Counted from the stretch's first letter, positions 1 to 8,942 are shown. The stretch is 64,000 nt of DNA from Cytobacillus horneckiae (GCF_002835735.1 NZ_PISD01000030.1:124001-188000); one strand, 5' to 3'. Made by a program: numbers and translations. The notes: generated from the letters alone by a model not told the origin.

Positions 1-608
1 TTGTTTTCTGTTTCAAGATTATTTTTTTTAGCATGAAAATGTACATAAATCATGAATATTAAACATAGAACAATTCCGGGCAAAACCCCGGCCAGAAAGA
101 GTTTCCCAATAGAAACATTTCCAACATATCCATACATAATTAACGCAATTCCTGGAGGAATGATTGGTGTAATTAAAGAAGTTGCAGCTGTTAAAACGGT
201 TGCATAGGATTTGTCGTATCCTTTTTTAACCATTTCAGGAACCAATATTTTAGATTGCATGGCAGCATCTGCAATATTTGATCCCGAAAGCCCTCCCATT
301 AATGTACTGAGCACTACATTTACTTGGGCCAAAGATCCAGGCAATGGACGAGTAATTACTTCTGCAAATCTAAGCACCCTCGAAGTAATACCTGTATAGT
401 TCATCAATACACCCGCTGTCATAAAGAAAATAATGGCAAGCAGAGGGACCGATTCAATTCCACCTACCATTCTTTGAATAAGGACAGTACTTGAAAAGCT
501 TTCATCAAACAAAAAGTAGACAGACGTACTAATTATTAAGGCAAAGGCAATAGGGACATTTAATAGAAATAGAACTATCAGGACACATAATATTACCGCT
601 ATTTCCAA
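1..608 (-). CDS. dctM: TRAP transporter large permease (DctM family), N-terminal part, cut by window edge
   Basis: This is the large membrane subunit of a TRAP (tripartite ATP-independent periplasmic) transporter, which couples cation flux to uptake of a carboxylate handed over by the DctP-type protein. I read it from a TTG at 608, preceded by GGAGGCG; the TTG lies one base beyond the stop of the small permease gene. About 202 codons are visible. They begin with a hydrophobic segment (LEIAVILCVLIVLFLL) and include the family signature around GGLSGSNIADAA, followed by a PIIPPGIALIMYG segment typical of DctM. The C-terminal half lies outside the window. Tight spacing behind dctQ and dctP shows one operon. 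Substrate cannot be read from this subunit. Confidence 0.9.
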   Translation of the reverse strand, partial: MEIAVILCVLIVLFLLNVPIAFALIISTSVYFLFDESFSSTVLIQRMVGGIESVPLLAIIFFMTAGVLMNYTGITSRVLRFAEVITRPLPGSLAQVNVVLSTLMGGLSGSNIADAAMQSKILVPEMVKKGYDKSYATVLTAATSLITPIIPPGIALIMYGYVGNVSIGKLFLAGVLPGIVLCLIFMIYVHFHAKKNNLETEN

Positions 609-609
609 T

Positions 610-1092
610 TTAAGATCCGCCTCCATTCCCAGACTGAGATAGGTCAGATCTTATTAATTTTCTAGTAAAATGTATTGCCGTCAACAGCCCGCCTATCGGA
701 ACTGCAATATCAATAAATTGGTAGCTTAAACCAAGTACAGGAGTTAACTTATTTTCAGCATGAGAAGTTAAATCCAACCCGAGAAAAATTAATACATAAA
801 TGAGGGCATAGTATATCGCAACAGCTCGAACAATTGAACTAAGTATACGCAAAGGCTTTGGCATCTTTTTCACAAAGTAATCAACCCCCACATGGCCGTC
901 ACGCTTCATTGCAGAACTAATCCCTATAAAAACCATCCAAATAAATAAAGCTAAAGTAATTTCTTCCGCCCAAGATATCGGGTTATTTAACACAAAGCGA
1001 AAAAAAACATTCAGGCTGGTAAATACAATAATACCTGCGAGTGCAACAGTCGCAATGATATCATCAATACCTTTTAACCACTTAATAACCAT
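610..1092 (-). CDS. dctQ: TRAP transporter small permease (DctQ family)
   Basis: This 160-residue protein has four hydrophobic segments, the usual DctQ architecture, and should form the membrane complex with the large permease downstream. Its start ATG has an AAGGAGC site 9 bases upstream. The segment NPISWAEEITLALFIWMVFIG is the conserved DctQ region after the first membrane span (W-A-E-E). It sits between dctP (73 bp away) and dctM (no gap), so the three form a standard P-Q-M transport operon. Confidence 0.92.
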   Translation of the reverse strand: MVIKWLKGIDDIIATVALAGIIVFTSLNVFFRFVLNNPISWAEEITLALFIWMVFIGISSAMKRDGHVGVDYFVKKMPKPLRILSSIVRAVAIYYALIYVLIFLGLDLTSHAENKLTPVLGLSYQFIDIAVPIGGLLTAIHFTRKLIRSDLSQSGNGGGS

Positions 1093-1165
1093 CTTCTTTG
1101 CTCCTTTATCAAGAAAATGAAAACTAGTTTAATTGCAGATTAATATTCTTAGTAAGTTTTTATTT

Positions 1166-2179
1166 TTATGATGGTCGATTTTCAAGCAGCTCTACTATCC
1201 TTTCATAGAGGCCCGGCGTCCAAGACGGAAACTTATCATATACATCCTTTACCTTCTCTTTAAATGGTTCAATGTCAACTTCATGTACTTCTACACCCTG
1301 TTTTTTGAATTCCGCCAAGACTCTTTTATCTTCTTCCTCCAAAACGCCTCTTGCATATTCGCCTGCCTCATCACCTGTTTCCTTCAGCATTTGAACAACA
1401 TCGGCTGGAAGTGAATCACTGAAATTTGTCCCAGATATCCAAGCAACAATAAATTTCTGATGGCCAGTTAAAGAGAGATGCTTCGATACTTCATGCGCCT
1501 TTACTCCTTCCAGTACAGGAAGCGGGTTTTCTGCACCATCAATTAATCCTTGTTGTAACGATGTATATAAATCGCCTAATGGTGTAGGAGTTGCTGCTGC
1601 ACCTAAAGCTTCAAATGTCGTAATCGACATTGGATTATTAGGAACCCTAATCTTCTTGCCTTTTAAATCTTCTGGTATGGATACCTTTTCATTACTCAAA
1701 AGATGCCTTTCACCATATACAGTGTTTGTTGATACGATACTAATTTCCTTCTCATTTAGATCACGCTTTATTTCATCAAACCAGTCCGTTGTAGTTAAAT
1801 ATAATAATTCATCAAAATTCTCAACTAAATATGGCGCATTCATAATTCCTGCATCTGGAACATAGTCCATTAAAAAGTCATAACCAACCATTGTGATCAC
1901 ATTGCTCCCCATTGTTGCCTGTTCAAGCACATCCTTTTCAGAGCCTAATTGGGAGCTAGGGAAAAGTCTTAACTCAATTTCTCCATTGCTTCTTTCATCA
2001 ACTAATTCCTTCCATTTTTTCGCAAGTTTATCAATAGGCTCACCTGGTTGATTTCCATACGCAACATTAATCACCAATTTTTCTTCAGATTCACCTGATG
2101 CAGTTGATGAACATGCAGCCATGGTAGCAACTAAGAATATTGAAACAACAGCTAACATCAACTTTTTCATTTGATTCAT
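1166..2179 (-). CDS. dctP: TRAP transporter solute-binding lipoprotein (DctP family)
   Basis: A 337-residue extracytoplasmic binding protein. Residues 1-22 form a lipoprotein signal with lipobox ATMAAC and Cys23, so it is anchored in the outer leaflet of the membrane. The GKKIRVPNNP segment near residue 180 carries the arginine that in DctP proteins salt-bridges the substrate carboxylate, and the YTSLQQGLIDGAENPLP segment is a family hallmark. It lies directly after the lyase genes, so its ligand is probably the organic acid that those enzymes process. Known DctP ligands include uronates, gluconates and sulfonates; I cannot choose among them from sequence alone. Confidence 0.93.
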   Translation of the reverse strand: MNQMKKLMLAVVSIFLVATMAACSSTASGESEEKLVINVAYGNQPGEPIDKLAKKWKELVDERSNGEIELRLFPSSQLGSEKDVLEQATMGSNVITMVGYDFLMDYVPDAGIMNAPYLVENFDELLYLTTTDWFDEIKRDLNEKEISIVSTNTVYGERHLLSNEKVSIPEDLKGKKIRVPNNPMSITTFEALGAAATPTPLGDLYTSLQQGLIDGAENPLPVLEGVKAHEVSKHLSLTGHQKFIVAWISGTNFSDSLPADVVQMLKETGDEAGEYARGVLEEEDKRVLAEFKKQGVEVHEVDIEPFKEKVKDVYDKFPSWTPGLYERIVELLENRPS

Positions 2180-2255
2180 TCAAACCCTCCTCTTCCTCCA
2201 AATTCATTTAGCAGTGAATGTAAACTTGCCTGATTATTTTTCTTATTATTCTGAA

Positions 2256-3437
2256 TTAAAAGGTCGGACCTATTCTCCATATCCCAAAGTCATGTTGTTT
2301 AAGGATTTCAGCTTTCGTAAGCTTGCCGGAGCTTACTAAGCCGATCTCATGTAAAATTCTTTTACCGACCTCTTCAACCGTCTCTTTTCCTTCTATTATT
2401 GTTCCCGCATTCAAGTCCATATTATCGCCCATCTTCTCGAACATAGAGGTATTCGTAGAGATCTTAATAACCGGGGCTATCGGCGAACCTGTTGGGGTGC
2501 CCCTTCCCGTCGTAAACAATACGACTTGGGCTCCTCCGGCAACCATTCCCGTTAGCTGCTCTATATCATGGCCTGGCGTATCCATCCACACTAAGCCTTT
2601 TTCTGTCGGTTCTTCTGCGTAATCTATCAATTCATTTAACATGCTTTTCCCCGATTTATTTGCTGCTCCCAAGGACTTTTCTTCTAATGAACTTAAACCT
2701 CCGGCAATATTGCCCGGACTCGGATTACCTGTTCTAATGTCGACCCCCATTTGAATCGAACGATTTTCCATAGCATTGATTACTTCATATACACGCTTGG
2801 CCACTTGATCATTTGCTGCTCTTTTTGCAAGTAAATGTTCAGCTCCAATTAATTCTGTTGTTTCTGCTAAAATCGAAGTCCCACCTAACTCAACGATCAT
2901 ATCGCTCACTGAGCCGACCGCAGGGTTAGCTGATAAGCCTGAACAAGCATCAGAGCCACCGCATTCTGTACCAATGATTAACTCGCTAAAATCGCACCAT
3001 TCTTTCATTTGAGTTGACGCTTCTTGAACTAATTTTACTGCGGCCTTTGCACCTTCAGCAATCGTTGACAATGTTCCTCCATGGTCCTGAATAGAAATAG
3101 TCTCAACTGGCTTTCCACACTTAGCAATCTCCGCAGCAACGCTTCTTGCTTGATGGGTCTCACACCCTAAGCCTAAGACTACTACACCATAAACATTCGG
3201 ATTTTTTCCCAACCCTACATAGGTTCGAAAGGTTTGTTCATAATCAACACCCACCTGTGCACAGCCGTGCTGATGAATGAAAGTTACTGTCCCCTGGACA
3301 AGCTCTGTTATACGCTGGGCTGTTTGAGTTGCACAAGTAATCGTTGGCAAGATTAATACATGATTTCGAACACCTACTTTACCATCAGGACGCCGATAAC
3401 CTAAAAATTTCCCTTCGTTATTTTGCAACCTTGTCAC
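2256..3437 (-). CDS. UxaA/SuyB-family lyase large subunit (altronate/galactarate dehydratase or sulfolactate sulfo-lyase type)
   Basis: A 393-residue protein matching the C-terminal catalytic part of UxaA-family dehydratases and the separate large subunit of (2R)-sulfolactate sulfo-lyase (SuyB). Visible hallmarks are GYRRPDGKVGVRNHVLILP at the N-terminus, HQHGCAQ, GLGCE, GTECGGSDACSGLSANPAVG and TTGRGTPTGSPIAPVIKI. Conserved cysteines in HGC, GLGC and ECGGSDAC would hold the metal. The start overlaps the end of the SAF gene by 20 bases, so the two are translationally coupled subunits. Alternatives are a hexonate or hexarate dehydratase or a sulfolactate lyase; the split-subunit form fits either. 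Coexpression with a TRAP importer implies an acid substrate. Confidence 0.82.
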   Translation of the reverse strand: MTRLQNNEGKFLGYRRPDGKVGVRNHVLILPTITCATQTAQRITELVQGTVTFIHQHGCAQVGVDYEQTFRTYVGLGKNPNVYGVVVLGLGCETHQARSVAAEIAKCGKPVETISIQDHGGTLSTIAEGAKAAVKLVQEASTQMKEWCDFSELIIGTECGGSDACSGLSANPAVGSVSDMIVELGGTSILAETTELIGAEHLLAKRAANDQVAKRVYEVINAMENRSIQMGVDIRTGNPSPGNIAGGLSSLEEKSLGAANKSGKSMLNELIDYAEEPTEKGLVWMDTPGHDIEQLTGMVAGGAQVVLFTTGRGTPTGSPIAPVIKISTNTSMFEKMGDNMDLNAGTIIEGKETVEEVGKRILHEIGLVSSGKLTKAEILKQHDFGIWRIGPTF

Positions 3438-3726
3438 CTCTTCCTCTTATTCCTTCAAGATTGTGAACATGAACATGCTCACCTTCTACAATAGCCATCG
3501 TTGCTTTACCAATTACTTCTCCGTACTTTAATATTTCATCGCCTTTTTTAATTGGACGTACTGCAAATTTGTGCCCAAATAATATTTCCTCTTTTATTGT
3601 TATTTTTAATGACAAATCATTGGAAAAGTTCACAATTACCTCTGTTTGGGTAGGTATATCCTGTAAAGCAACTGCAACATTATCAATCGGTCTCATCATT
3701 AAAGTTCGATACTTTTGTTCACTCAA
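3418..3726 (-). CDS. SAF-domain small subunit of UxaA/SuyA-type lyase
   Basis: A 102-residue protein corresponding to the N-terminal SAF domain of altronate dehydratase, or to SuyA. The pattern of a short basic start, DNVAVALQDIP, HKFAVRPIKKGDEILKYGEVIGKA and a final H-V-H-V-H-N-L motif is typical; the histidines near the C-terminus are thought to contribute to the active site. It is the first gene of the minus-strand operon, followed by the large subunit (20-base overlap) and the TRAP genes. Its upstream region carries the repeated TGGTAGTACC operators described separately. Confidence 0.85.
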   Translation of the reverse strand: MSEQKYRTLMMRPIDNVAVALQDIPTQTEVIVNFSNDLSLKITIKEEILFGHKFAVRPIKKGDEILKYGEVIGKATMAIVEGEHVHVHNLEGIRGRGDKVAK

Positions 3727-3791
3727 AATGATTTTTCCTTTCTTTATTTCATGTTTTATAGATTCATATAGATAATCAAATACTTGTGGTG

Positions 3792-3802
3792 TGGTAGTAC
3801 CA
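3792..3802. promoter_or_regulatory. FadR-type operator copy 1 (TGGTAGTACCA)
   Basis: TGGTAGTACCA fits the TGGTnnnACCA half-site symmetry of FadR-subfamily GntR regulators. It lies 66 bases upstream of the SAF-subunit start, and two further copies occur in the same intergenic region. Confidence 0.6.
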
Positions 3803-3869
3803 ATGAAATGAGTAAATAACTTTAAAATCTCCTTTCTCCTTAACGTCTTGTCATCATTTTTCTAACTAA

Positions 3870-3883
3870 ATAAAGCGTTTTCA
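3870..3883. promoter_or_regulatory. Probable CcpA cre box
   Basis: ATAAAGCGTTTTCA agrees with 12 of 14 positions of the cre consensus TGWAARCGYTWNCA. Its place upstream of the lyase/TRAP operon suggests carbon catabolite repression. This is pattern matching only. Confidence 0.45.
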
Positions 3884-3907
3884 TTTCCAACGAAAAACTA
3901 AATCACG

Positions 3908-3918
3908 TGGTAGTACCA
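3908..3918. promoter_or_regulatory. FadR-type operator copy 2 (TGGTAGTACCA)
   Basis: An exact second copy of TGGTAGTACCA, in the middle of the divergent intergenic region between the lyase operon and the FadR-type regulator. Confidence 0.6.
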
Positions 3919-4073
3919 GGTACAATTGAAATATTACCATGTGTATAAGTATAATTCAATATATTTTTAATTATCTATATATTCTAATAAGATAAACTAG
4001 AATCTTAATTTAGATGACATATTTTGTTGTTCATCTCTCATATTATTTAATTTTCAAAATATTAGTGGTATAT

Positions 4074-4084
4074 TGGTAGTACCT
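4074..4084. promoter_or_regulatory. FadR-type operator copy 3 (TGGTAGTACCT)
   Basis: TGGTAGTACCT, one base from the other two copies, lies 37 bases upstream of the regulator start. This is the expected position for autoregulation. Confidence 0.55.
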
Positions 4085-4121
4085 CATCAAATTTACATGA
4101 ATTTTCATTAAGGTGGTATTT

Positions 4122-4781
4122 ATGGTAAAGATTAATCCTATTAAAAAAATTACAGTTACGGAACAAGTGATGGAACAAATAGCTTCATGGATTACTTCCA
4201 ATGAGTTAAAACCAGGAGATAAATTGCCAAATGAGCGGCTTTTAGCAGAAGAATTTGGAGTAAATAGAGGCAGGGTAAGAGAGTCCTTACGAGCGCTTGC
4301 ACTCATAGGTCTCATTACAATCAAACCTGGAGAAGGAAGTTTTGTAAGTGAACACGAATCACCGATTCCAGCCGAGACGATTGTATGGATGTATTACAAA
4401 GAAATTGATAACTTCGAAGATATTTATGCAGCACGTAAATTAATAGAATCTGAAGTATTACTCGAAGCTTCCCAACATTTATCAGATAATGAAATAAATA
4501 ACCTCGAAGAGATTTTGCAAAACTTAAATAATTTATCAATTAAAGAAAAAAACAACGCTGCTTTCCAACAGCTTCTAGATGAATTTGACCTACATTTAGG
4601 ACTATGCAGCAGCAACAAAATATACAGTAAACTAATGCAAACGATTATCCACCTTCGCCATGAGTCAATGTTAAAAATTCTTAATGTGCCAGGCGCTTGG
4701 GAAAATAGCATTGAATGGCGAACAAGATTTATCCAGGCGATTAAAGATCGAGATACGGAAATGGTAAAAAAAAGCGATTGA
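4122..4781 (+). CDS. FadR-type GntR regulator with C-terminal frameshift
   Basis: A transcription factor with an N-terminal winged helix (residues about 8-72: PGDKLPNERLLAEEFGVNRGRVRESLRAL) and a C-terminal FCD ligand-binding domain. I prefer ATG 4122, which has AAGGTGG six bases upstream, over the upstream GTG at 4113. The reading frame ends at 4781 directly after a run of eight A residues. With seven A residues the frame would continue as VKKAIDFNFTRAKLFYAKVD to a stop at 4825-4827, matching the last helix of this family. So the gene carries a one-base insertion, a phase-variable tract or a sequencing error. It faces the lyase/TRAP operon and presumably controls it through the TGGTAGTACC sites. 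Confidence 0.85.
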   Translation: MVKINPIKKITVTEQVMEQIASWITSNELKPGDKLPNERLLAEEFGVNRGRVRESLRALALIGLITIKPGEGSFVSEHESPIPAETIVWMYYKEIDNFEDIYAARKLIESEVLLEASQHLSDNEINNLEEILQNLNNLSIKEKNNAAFQQLLDEFDLHLGLCSSNKIYSKLMQTIIHLRHESMLKILNVPGAWENSIEWRTRFIQAIKDRDTEMVKKSD

Positions 4782-4861
4782 TTTCAACTTTACGAGAGCA
4801 AAGCTTTTTTATGCAAAGGTAGATTAACAGTAGAGATGCCATGAACCTTTCCCCAATTTAT

Positions 4862-4903
4862 AAAAAAGAGAGAGAAAAAAACACTAATTACTCTCTCTTT
4901 TTT
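4862..4903 (+). terminator. Rho-independent terminator after the FadR-type gene
   Basis: An AAAAAAGAGAGAG arm pairs with CTCTCTCTTTTTT across a 16-base loop and ends in a T run. It closes the regulator transcript before the LysR gene. Confidence 0.8.
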
Positions 4904-5046
4904 AATTTCATTATACTTCTATATTTGCTAGTTCTTTTGGAAAAGACCGGCAATCTTTTATATAAAAAATCCGCCAGTAAAAACATTTATATTCTGAAAA
5001 ATGTGATAAATTTATAAATAAGCAGCTATGCAAAGGAGCGTTCATA

Positions 5047-5910
5047 GTGAATGATAAGGATTGGCTGATTTTAAAAACTGTGGCTGAGGAAAATAATATT
5101 ACAAAGGCAGCTGAAAGATTATACATATCACAGCCTGCTTTGACTTATCGCATTAATCAAATTGAGCAGGATGTAAAAGTACAAATATTAGAAAGAAAGA
5201 AAAAAGGAATTAAGTTTACAGATGAGGGCAAATTTTTGGTGCAATATGCGAATGAAATGCTGCACCGACTTCAGCATGTGCAGGAAGAACTCGCTAATAT
5301 GAGCGACCGTACGAAGGGAATCATTCGAATCGGTGTTTCCAGCAACTATGCAAGAATCAAGCTCCCTCCAATACTGCAAAGCTTTCTCGAGCAATACGAT
5401 CGGGTTCAATTCAGCGTGATTACAGGCTGGAGCGATGAAATTTATAAAAGACTGCAACAAGAGGATATACGAATGGCCATCATTCGCGGGGAGAACGATT
5501 GGCACCATGATAAAATTCTTTTGGAAAGAGATGCAGTCGCCGTCATTTCAAAGGAACCCATACTGATAGAAGAGCTCCCTTCATTGCCGAGAATCACCTA
5601 TCAAACAGAACCAAAGCTTCAGCAATTAATTGACGACTGGTGGAAAGAGCAATATCAGGTTCCACCGAATATTACGATGGAAATTGACAATATTGAAACG
5701 TGTAAAAAGCTTGTAGCGAATGGACTGGGATATGCGATTGTTCCGAGCCTTGGACTTTCGCAACTTGAAAATATTCATGCCCAGACGATTCAAGCGAAAA
5801 ATGGAGACAATATTGAAAGGGAGACATGGCTTCTTTATAAACAAGAAGATATTCGCTCAACTGTCTCCCAAGCATTTATTGATTTTTTGAGGGAAAGAGA
5901 ACAAGCTTAG
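5047..5910 (+). CDS. LysR-type regulator of the tricarboxylate unit
   Basis: A 287-residue LysR regulator. The N-terminal winged helix is clear (residues about 5-63: LKTVAEENNITKAAERLYISQPALTYRI), followed by a periplasmic-binding-like effector domain. The start is a GTG at 5047 with AAAGGAG eight bases upstream. The gene runs convergently into tctA: its TAG stop overlaps the tctA stop by a few bases. LysR genes next to TctABC commonly activate the transporter in response to its tricarboxylate substrate; here that role is inferred from neighbourhood. Convergent transcription with a shared end also leaves no room for a terminator between the two. Confidence 0.88.
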   Translation: MNDKDWLILKTVAEENNITKAAERLYISQPALTYRINQIEQDVKVQILERKKKGIKFTDEGKFLVQYANEMLHRLQHVQEELANMSDRTKGIIRIGVSSNYARIKLPPILQSFLEQYDRVQFSVITGWSDEIYKRLQQEDIRMAIIRGENDWHHDKILLERDAVAVISKEPILIEELPSLPRITYQTEPKLQQLIDDWWKEQYQVPPNITMEIDNIETCKKLVANGLGYAIVPSLGLSQLENIHAQTIQAKNGDNIERETWLLYKQEDIRSTVSQAFIDFLREREQA

Positions 5911-7421
5911 GCAGATAGGTTCGTAGTATTTCTGCCTTTCTTGATTATTCCTTTTAAAACTGGTACGAATAAAAAGAGAACAGAAACGATAAAGATGGTT
6001 AACGCGATTGGGCTTTCATAAAAAATAGCCAAGTCTCCCCCTGAGATGGTTAATGATTGCCGCAATGATTGCTCCATCATCCCTCCTAAAATAAATGCAA
6101 GTATGAATGGTGCAGCTGGAAACGCAAATATACGCATGAGATAACCTAAAATGCCAAATAACAATAGTAAATACAAATCAGCTATATTAAAGCTAACCGC
6201 ATAAACACCTAAGAAGCAAAACATGAGAACAAGCGAAATTAACAGCGGACGAGGGATTAGAAGAATCCGCGCCAAGTATGGAATCAACGGTAAATTCAAA
6301 ATCAATAGAATGATATTGCCGATATACATGCTGGCAATCACCCCCCAGAACACATCAGGATGTTCGCTGACTAACAGTGGTCCAGGTTGTATACCTAGTA
6401 CTAGGAAAGCGCCAAGCATGACCGCAGTTGTGCCAGACCCCGGAATTCCCAGACTTAAGAGAGGAACAAAAGCCCCTGTAGTTGCTGCATTATTGGCCGT
6501 TTCAGGACCTGCCAACCCTTTCAGTGATCCTTTCCCGAAATCTTCAGGTTTTTTGGCCAGCTTCTTCTCTGTAATATAAGCAATAAAGGAAGAAATGGTC
6601 GCACCAGCCCCCGGCAAAACACCTAAAAAAAAACCGAGAAAGGATTGCCTTGTCGTTGGGCCAGCAATTTCTTTCGCTTCATCCTTCGTAAGCTTTAAAG
6701 TGCCAATACTCTTTGCATCCTTTAAGCCACCAGCTTTTCGAAATAAAATAAGAAAAGCGACTTCTGCTATTGCAAAAAGACCCAATGCGATAACAAGAAA
6801 ATCAATTCCATCTAGCAAATTAATATTGCCAAATGTGAAGCGGCTTGTGCCTGTTTGAGCATCAATGCCAATCATCACAACAATAAAGCCGAGCGTAGCC
6901 GAAATGAAGGCTTTAACAACAGAACCGTCGGAAAGGCTGGCAATGGCCAGCAATCCCAATAACATTAATGCAAAATATTCCGGTGGTCCAAAGCTGATCG
7001 CTACCTTTGATAGGAGCGGCGAGAATACCATTAGCAGCACCACGCCCACGGTACCGCCGATAAAGGAACAAATAGCTGAGATGGCTAAAGCCTTCCCTGC
7101 CTTCCCCTGCTGAGCCATTGGATAGCCATCAAAGGATGCCGCTACGGTCCCAGCGACACCTGGTGCATTTAACAAAATCGAAGAGGTTGAGCCACCATAC
7201 ATGGAACCATAATAAACTCCTGCCATCATCAGCAATGCAATCGCCGGATCCATCCCATAAGTGATCGGAATCATGATTGCAATAGCACTTATCGGTCCCA
7301 GCCCTGGAATCATGCCAATGATGGTTCCTAATAAGACACCTATAAAGACAAATAGAATACCTTGTAAACTAAAAGCTACCTGCAACCCTGTAAGCAGCCC
7401 ATCAAACACACCCATTCTCAT
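5907..7421 (-). CDS. tctA: Tripartite tricarboxylate transporter large permease TctA
   Basis: A 504-residue, highly hydrophobic protein of the TTT transporter family, energised by the membrane ion gradient and fed by TctC. Hallmarks are GTIIGMIPGLGPISAIAIMIPITYG near the N-terminus, YYGSMYGGSTSSILLNAPG, and the second copy GVLPGAGATISSFIAY with ETANNAATTGAFVPLLSLGIPGS, which reflects the internal duplication of the family. The first ATG follows GGAGGA without spacing, so the third codon (ATG at 7415) is the likelier start. It is the last gene of the tctC-tctB-tctA unit. Confidence 0.95.
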   Translation of the reverse strand: MRMGVFDGLLTGLQVAFSLQGILFVFIGVLLGTIIGMIPGLGPISAIAIMIPITYGMDPAIALLMMAGVYYGSMYGGSTSSILLNAPGVAGTVAASFDGYPMAQQGKAGKALAISAICSFIGGTVGVVLLMVFSPLLSKVAISFGPPEYFALMLLGLLAIASLSDGSVVKAFISATLGFIVVMIGIDAQTGTSRFTFGNINLLDGIDFLVIALGLFAIAEVAFLILFRKAGGLKDAKSIGTLKLTKDEAKEIAGPTTRQSFLGFFLGVLPGAGATISSFIAYITEKKLAKKPEDFGKGSLKGLAGPETANNAATTGAFVPLLSLGIPGSGTTAVMLGAFLVLGIQPGPLLVSEHPDVFWGVIASMYIGNIILLILNLPLIPYLARILLIPRPLLISLVLMFCFLGVYAVSFNIADLYLLLLFGILGYLMRIFAFPAAPFILAFILGGMMEQSLRQSLTISGGDLAIFYESPIALTIFIVSVLFLFVPVLKGIIKKGRNTTNLSA

Positions 7422-7452
7422 TCCTCCTTGTCATATAATTAATAGCTGCTTA

Positions 7453-7914
7453 TTAGAACGGTAGAATGCCCGATGGCAAATTAACTGCCAGCACATAGTT
7501 AAACAGCAAATAGATGGAAACAGAAAACACAACCGCTGTAACGATCACTGTAGTCCATTTCTTATACCCTAAAAAAATTGAACAACTAATAATAAAAGCC
7601 GTTGTCATCATTAAAAAACCAAGAAATTCAAAGAAAAGTATATAAACAAGAAGCTGAAATAAAACACCTAGCAAAACATAAAGCTCCTTCTTTTCAATTT
7701 TCCTTTTTTTCCTCTGTTCTTCTGTATCACCATCTTTCGAAAAGAACAGAACGATAGACAGAAACATCAATAAGAACCCAAGCAGCTTAGGCACCAAATC
7801 GGCATCTACTGGGATAACAAACGGAAATGTCGGCAGTTGATAACATAAAACTAAAAAGAAGATGGAGAATAGAATTAAAACAAAGCCAATTTTTCTGTTT
7901 ACAGTTTGAAACAA
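7453..7914 (-). CDS. tctB: Tripartite tricarboxylate transporter small permease TctB
   Basis: A 153-residue protein with four hydrophobic helices, the size and layout of TctB, which associates with TctA. The start is TTG with GGAGGG seven bases upstream. It lies 18 bp after tctC and 31 bp before tctA. A basic stretch around residues 68-77 (EEQRKKRKIEKKE) separates the first and second helix pairs and should face the cytoplasm. Confidence 0.88.
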   Translation of the reverse strand: MFQTVNRKIGFVLILFSIFFLVLCYQLPTFPFVIPVDADLVPKLLGFLLMFLSIVLFFSKDGDTEEQRKKRKIEKKELYVLLGVLFQLLVYILFFEFLGFLMMTTAFIISCSIFLGYKKWTTVIVTAVVFSVSIYLLFNYVLAVNLPSGILPF

Positions 7915-7932
7915 TAGAATCCCTCCCTCTGT

Positions 7933-8928
7933 TTATTCTTTTTTGAATCCTGTTGCCTTTAACAGGCGGTCCATATCATTCTCCTGCTCTTCAAGAAATT
8001 CCGTAAACTCTGAGCTATCCAAATACATTGTGTTCCAGCCAAACTGCTCCTGAATTTCGGCAAACTGCTCAGTAGCTAGCATTTTTTCAAACAGCTTCTC
8101 ATAATAGTGAATTTGTTCGTCTGTCATATTAGGCGGTCCCAGCACACCTCGCCAATTGACAAACTCCGCATCATAGCCCTGCTCCTTTACCGTTGGAATA
8201 TCAGATAAGAAATCACCTTGCAGTCTGTCTGATGATGTAACGCCTAATATTTTTATTTTGCCGGCTCTAGCCTGATCGACCGCAACTGAAACACTCGTCG
8301 AAAACACATCTACACTCCCATTTAATAACGATGTAATTGCCCCGCCATCTTGCTCTGTAATGTACCTTACATTCTTCACATCAACGCCGGCCTCCATCGC
8401 AAATTGGACAAATTGCATATGAGCCATGCTGCCAGGTGTCGATGTTCCAATGACTGTCGCTGCAGTTGGATCTTTCTTTAAATCATCAAAAAGCTCTTGA
8501 AGATTATCCCACTTTGCATCCGCTCTAACTGCAAAGGCACCGTAATCTGCGATTAAATTGGCAAGTGGGGTAAAATCTTTAAATCCATACTTCGATTGTT
8601 CATTCAAATGAATAAAAATTAGCGGGGGAGATGCAACAAAGATGTTATGGGGGTCATTCCTGCGATAATTATCTGCCCAGCCAATCGCACCTCCTCCTCC
8701 AGGTTTATTGATTACACCAAAGCTTTTATTAGCCAAATTCGCTTCATCAATCACCTTTGCCACCATTCTTGCGGTCGTATCCCAGCCGCCGCCTGCTCCA
8801 GATGGCGCCACCAATTCCACTGTCTTCGCCGGCTCCCATTCTCCACTACTGCTGTTTGCTGCCTCACTTGAACAAGCACCTAGCATGAATCCGGCAATGC
8901 ATATACTAGCCATTAAAGTACACTTCAT
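7933..8928 (-). CDS. tctC: Tripartite tricarboxylate transporter binding lipoprotein TctC
   Basis: A 331-residue extracytoplasmic receptor of the Bug/TctC family. A lipoprotein signal ends at MLGAC (Cys19). The segments VELVAPSGAGGGWDTTARMVAKVI and FGVINKPGGGGAIGW are the two conserved loops that grip the carboxylates of citrate-like ligands, and GTSTPGSMAHMQFVQF is the third. It has AAGGAGG upstream, and a perfect cre box sits immediately before that site. It heads the tctCBA operon next to a TcuA-like dehydrogenase, so tricarballylate or citrate is the likely substrate. Confidence 0.93.
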   Translation of the reverse strand: MKCTLMASICIAGFMLGACSSEAANSSSGEWEPAKTVELVAPSGAGGGWDTTARMVAKVIDEANLANKSFGVINKPGGGGAIGWADNYRRNDPHNIFVASPPLIFIHLNEQSKYGFKDFTPLANLIADYGAFAVRADAKWDNLQELFDDLKKDPTAATVIGTSTPGSMAHMQFVQFAMEAGVDVKNVRYITEQDGGAITSLLNGSVDVFSTSVSVAVDQARAGKIKILGVTSSDRLQGDFLSDIPTVKEQGYDAEFVNWRGVLGPPNMTDEQIHYYEKLFEKMLATEQFAEIQEQFGWNTMYLDSSEFTEFLEEQENDMDRLLKATGFKKE

Positions 8929-8942
8929 CTTCCCCCTCCTTC

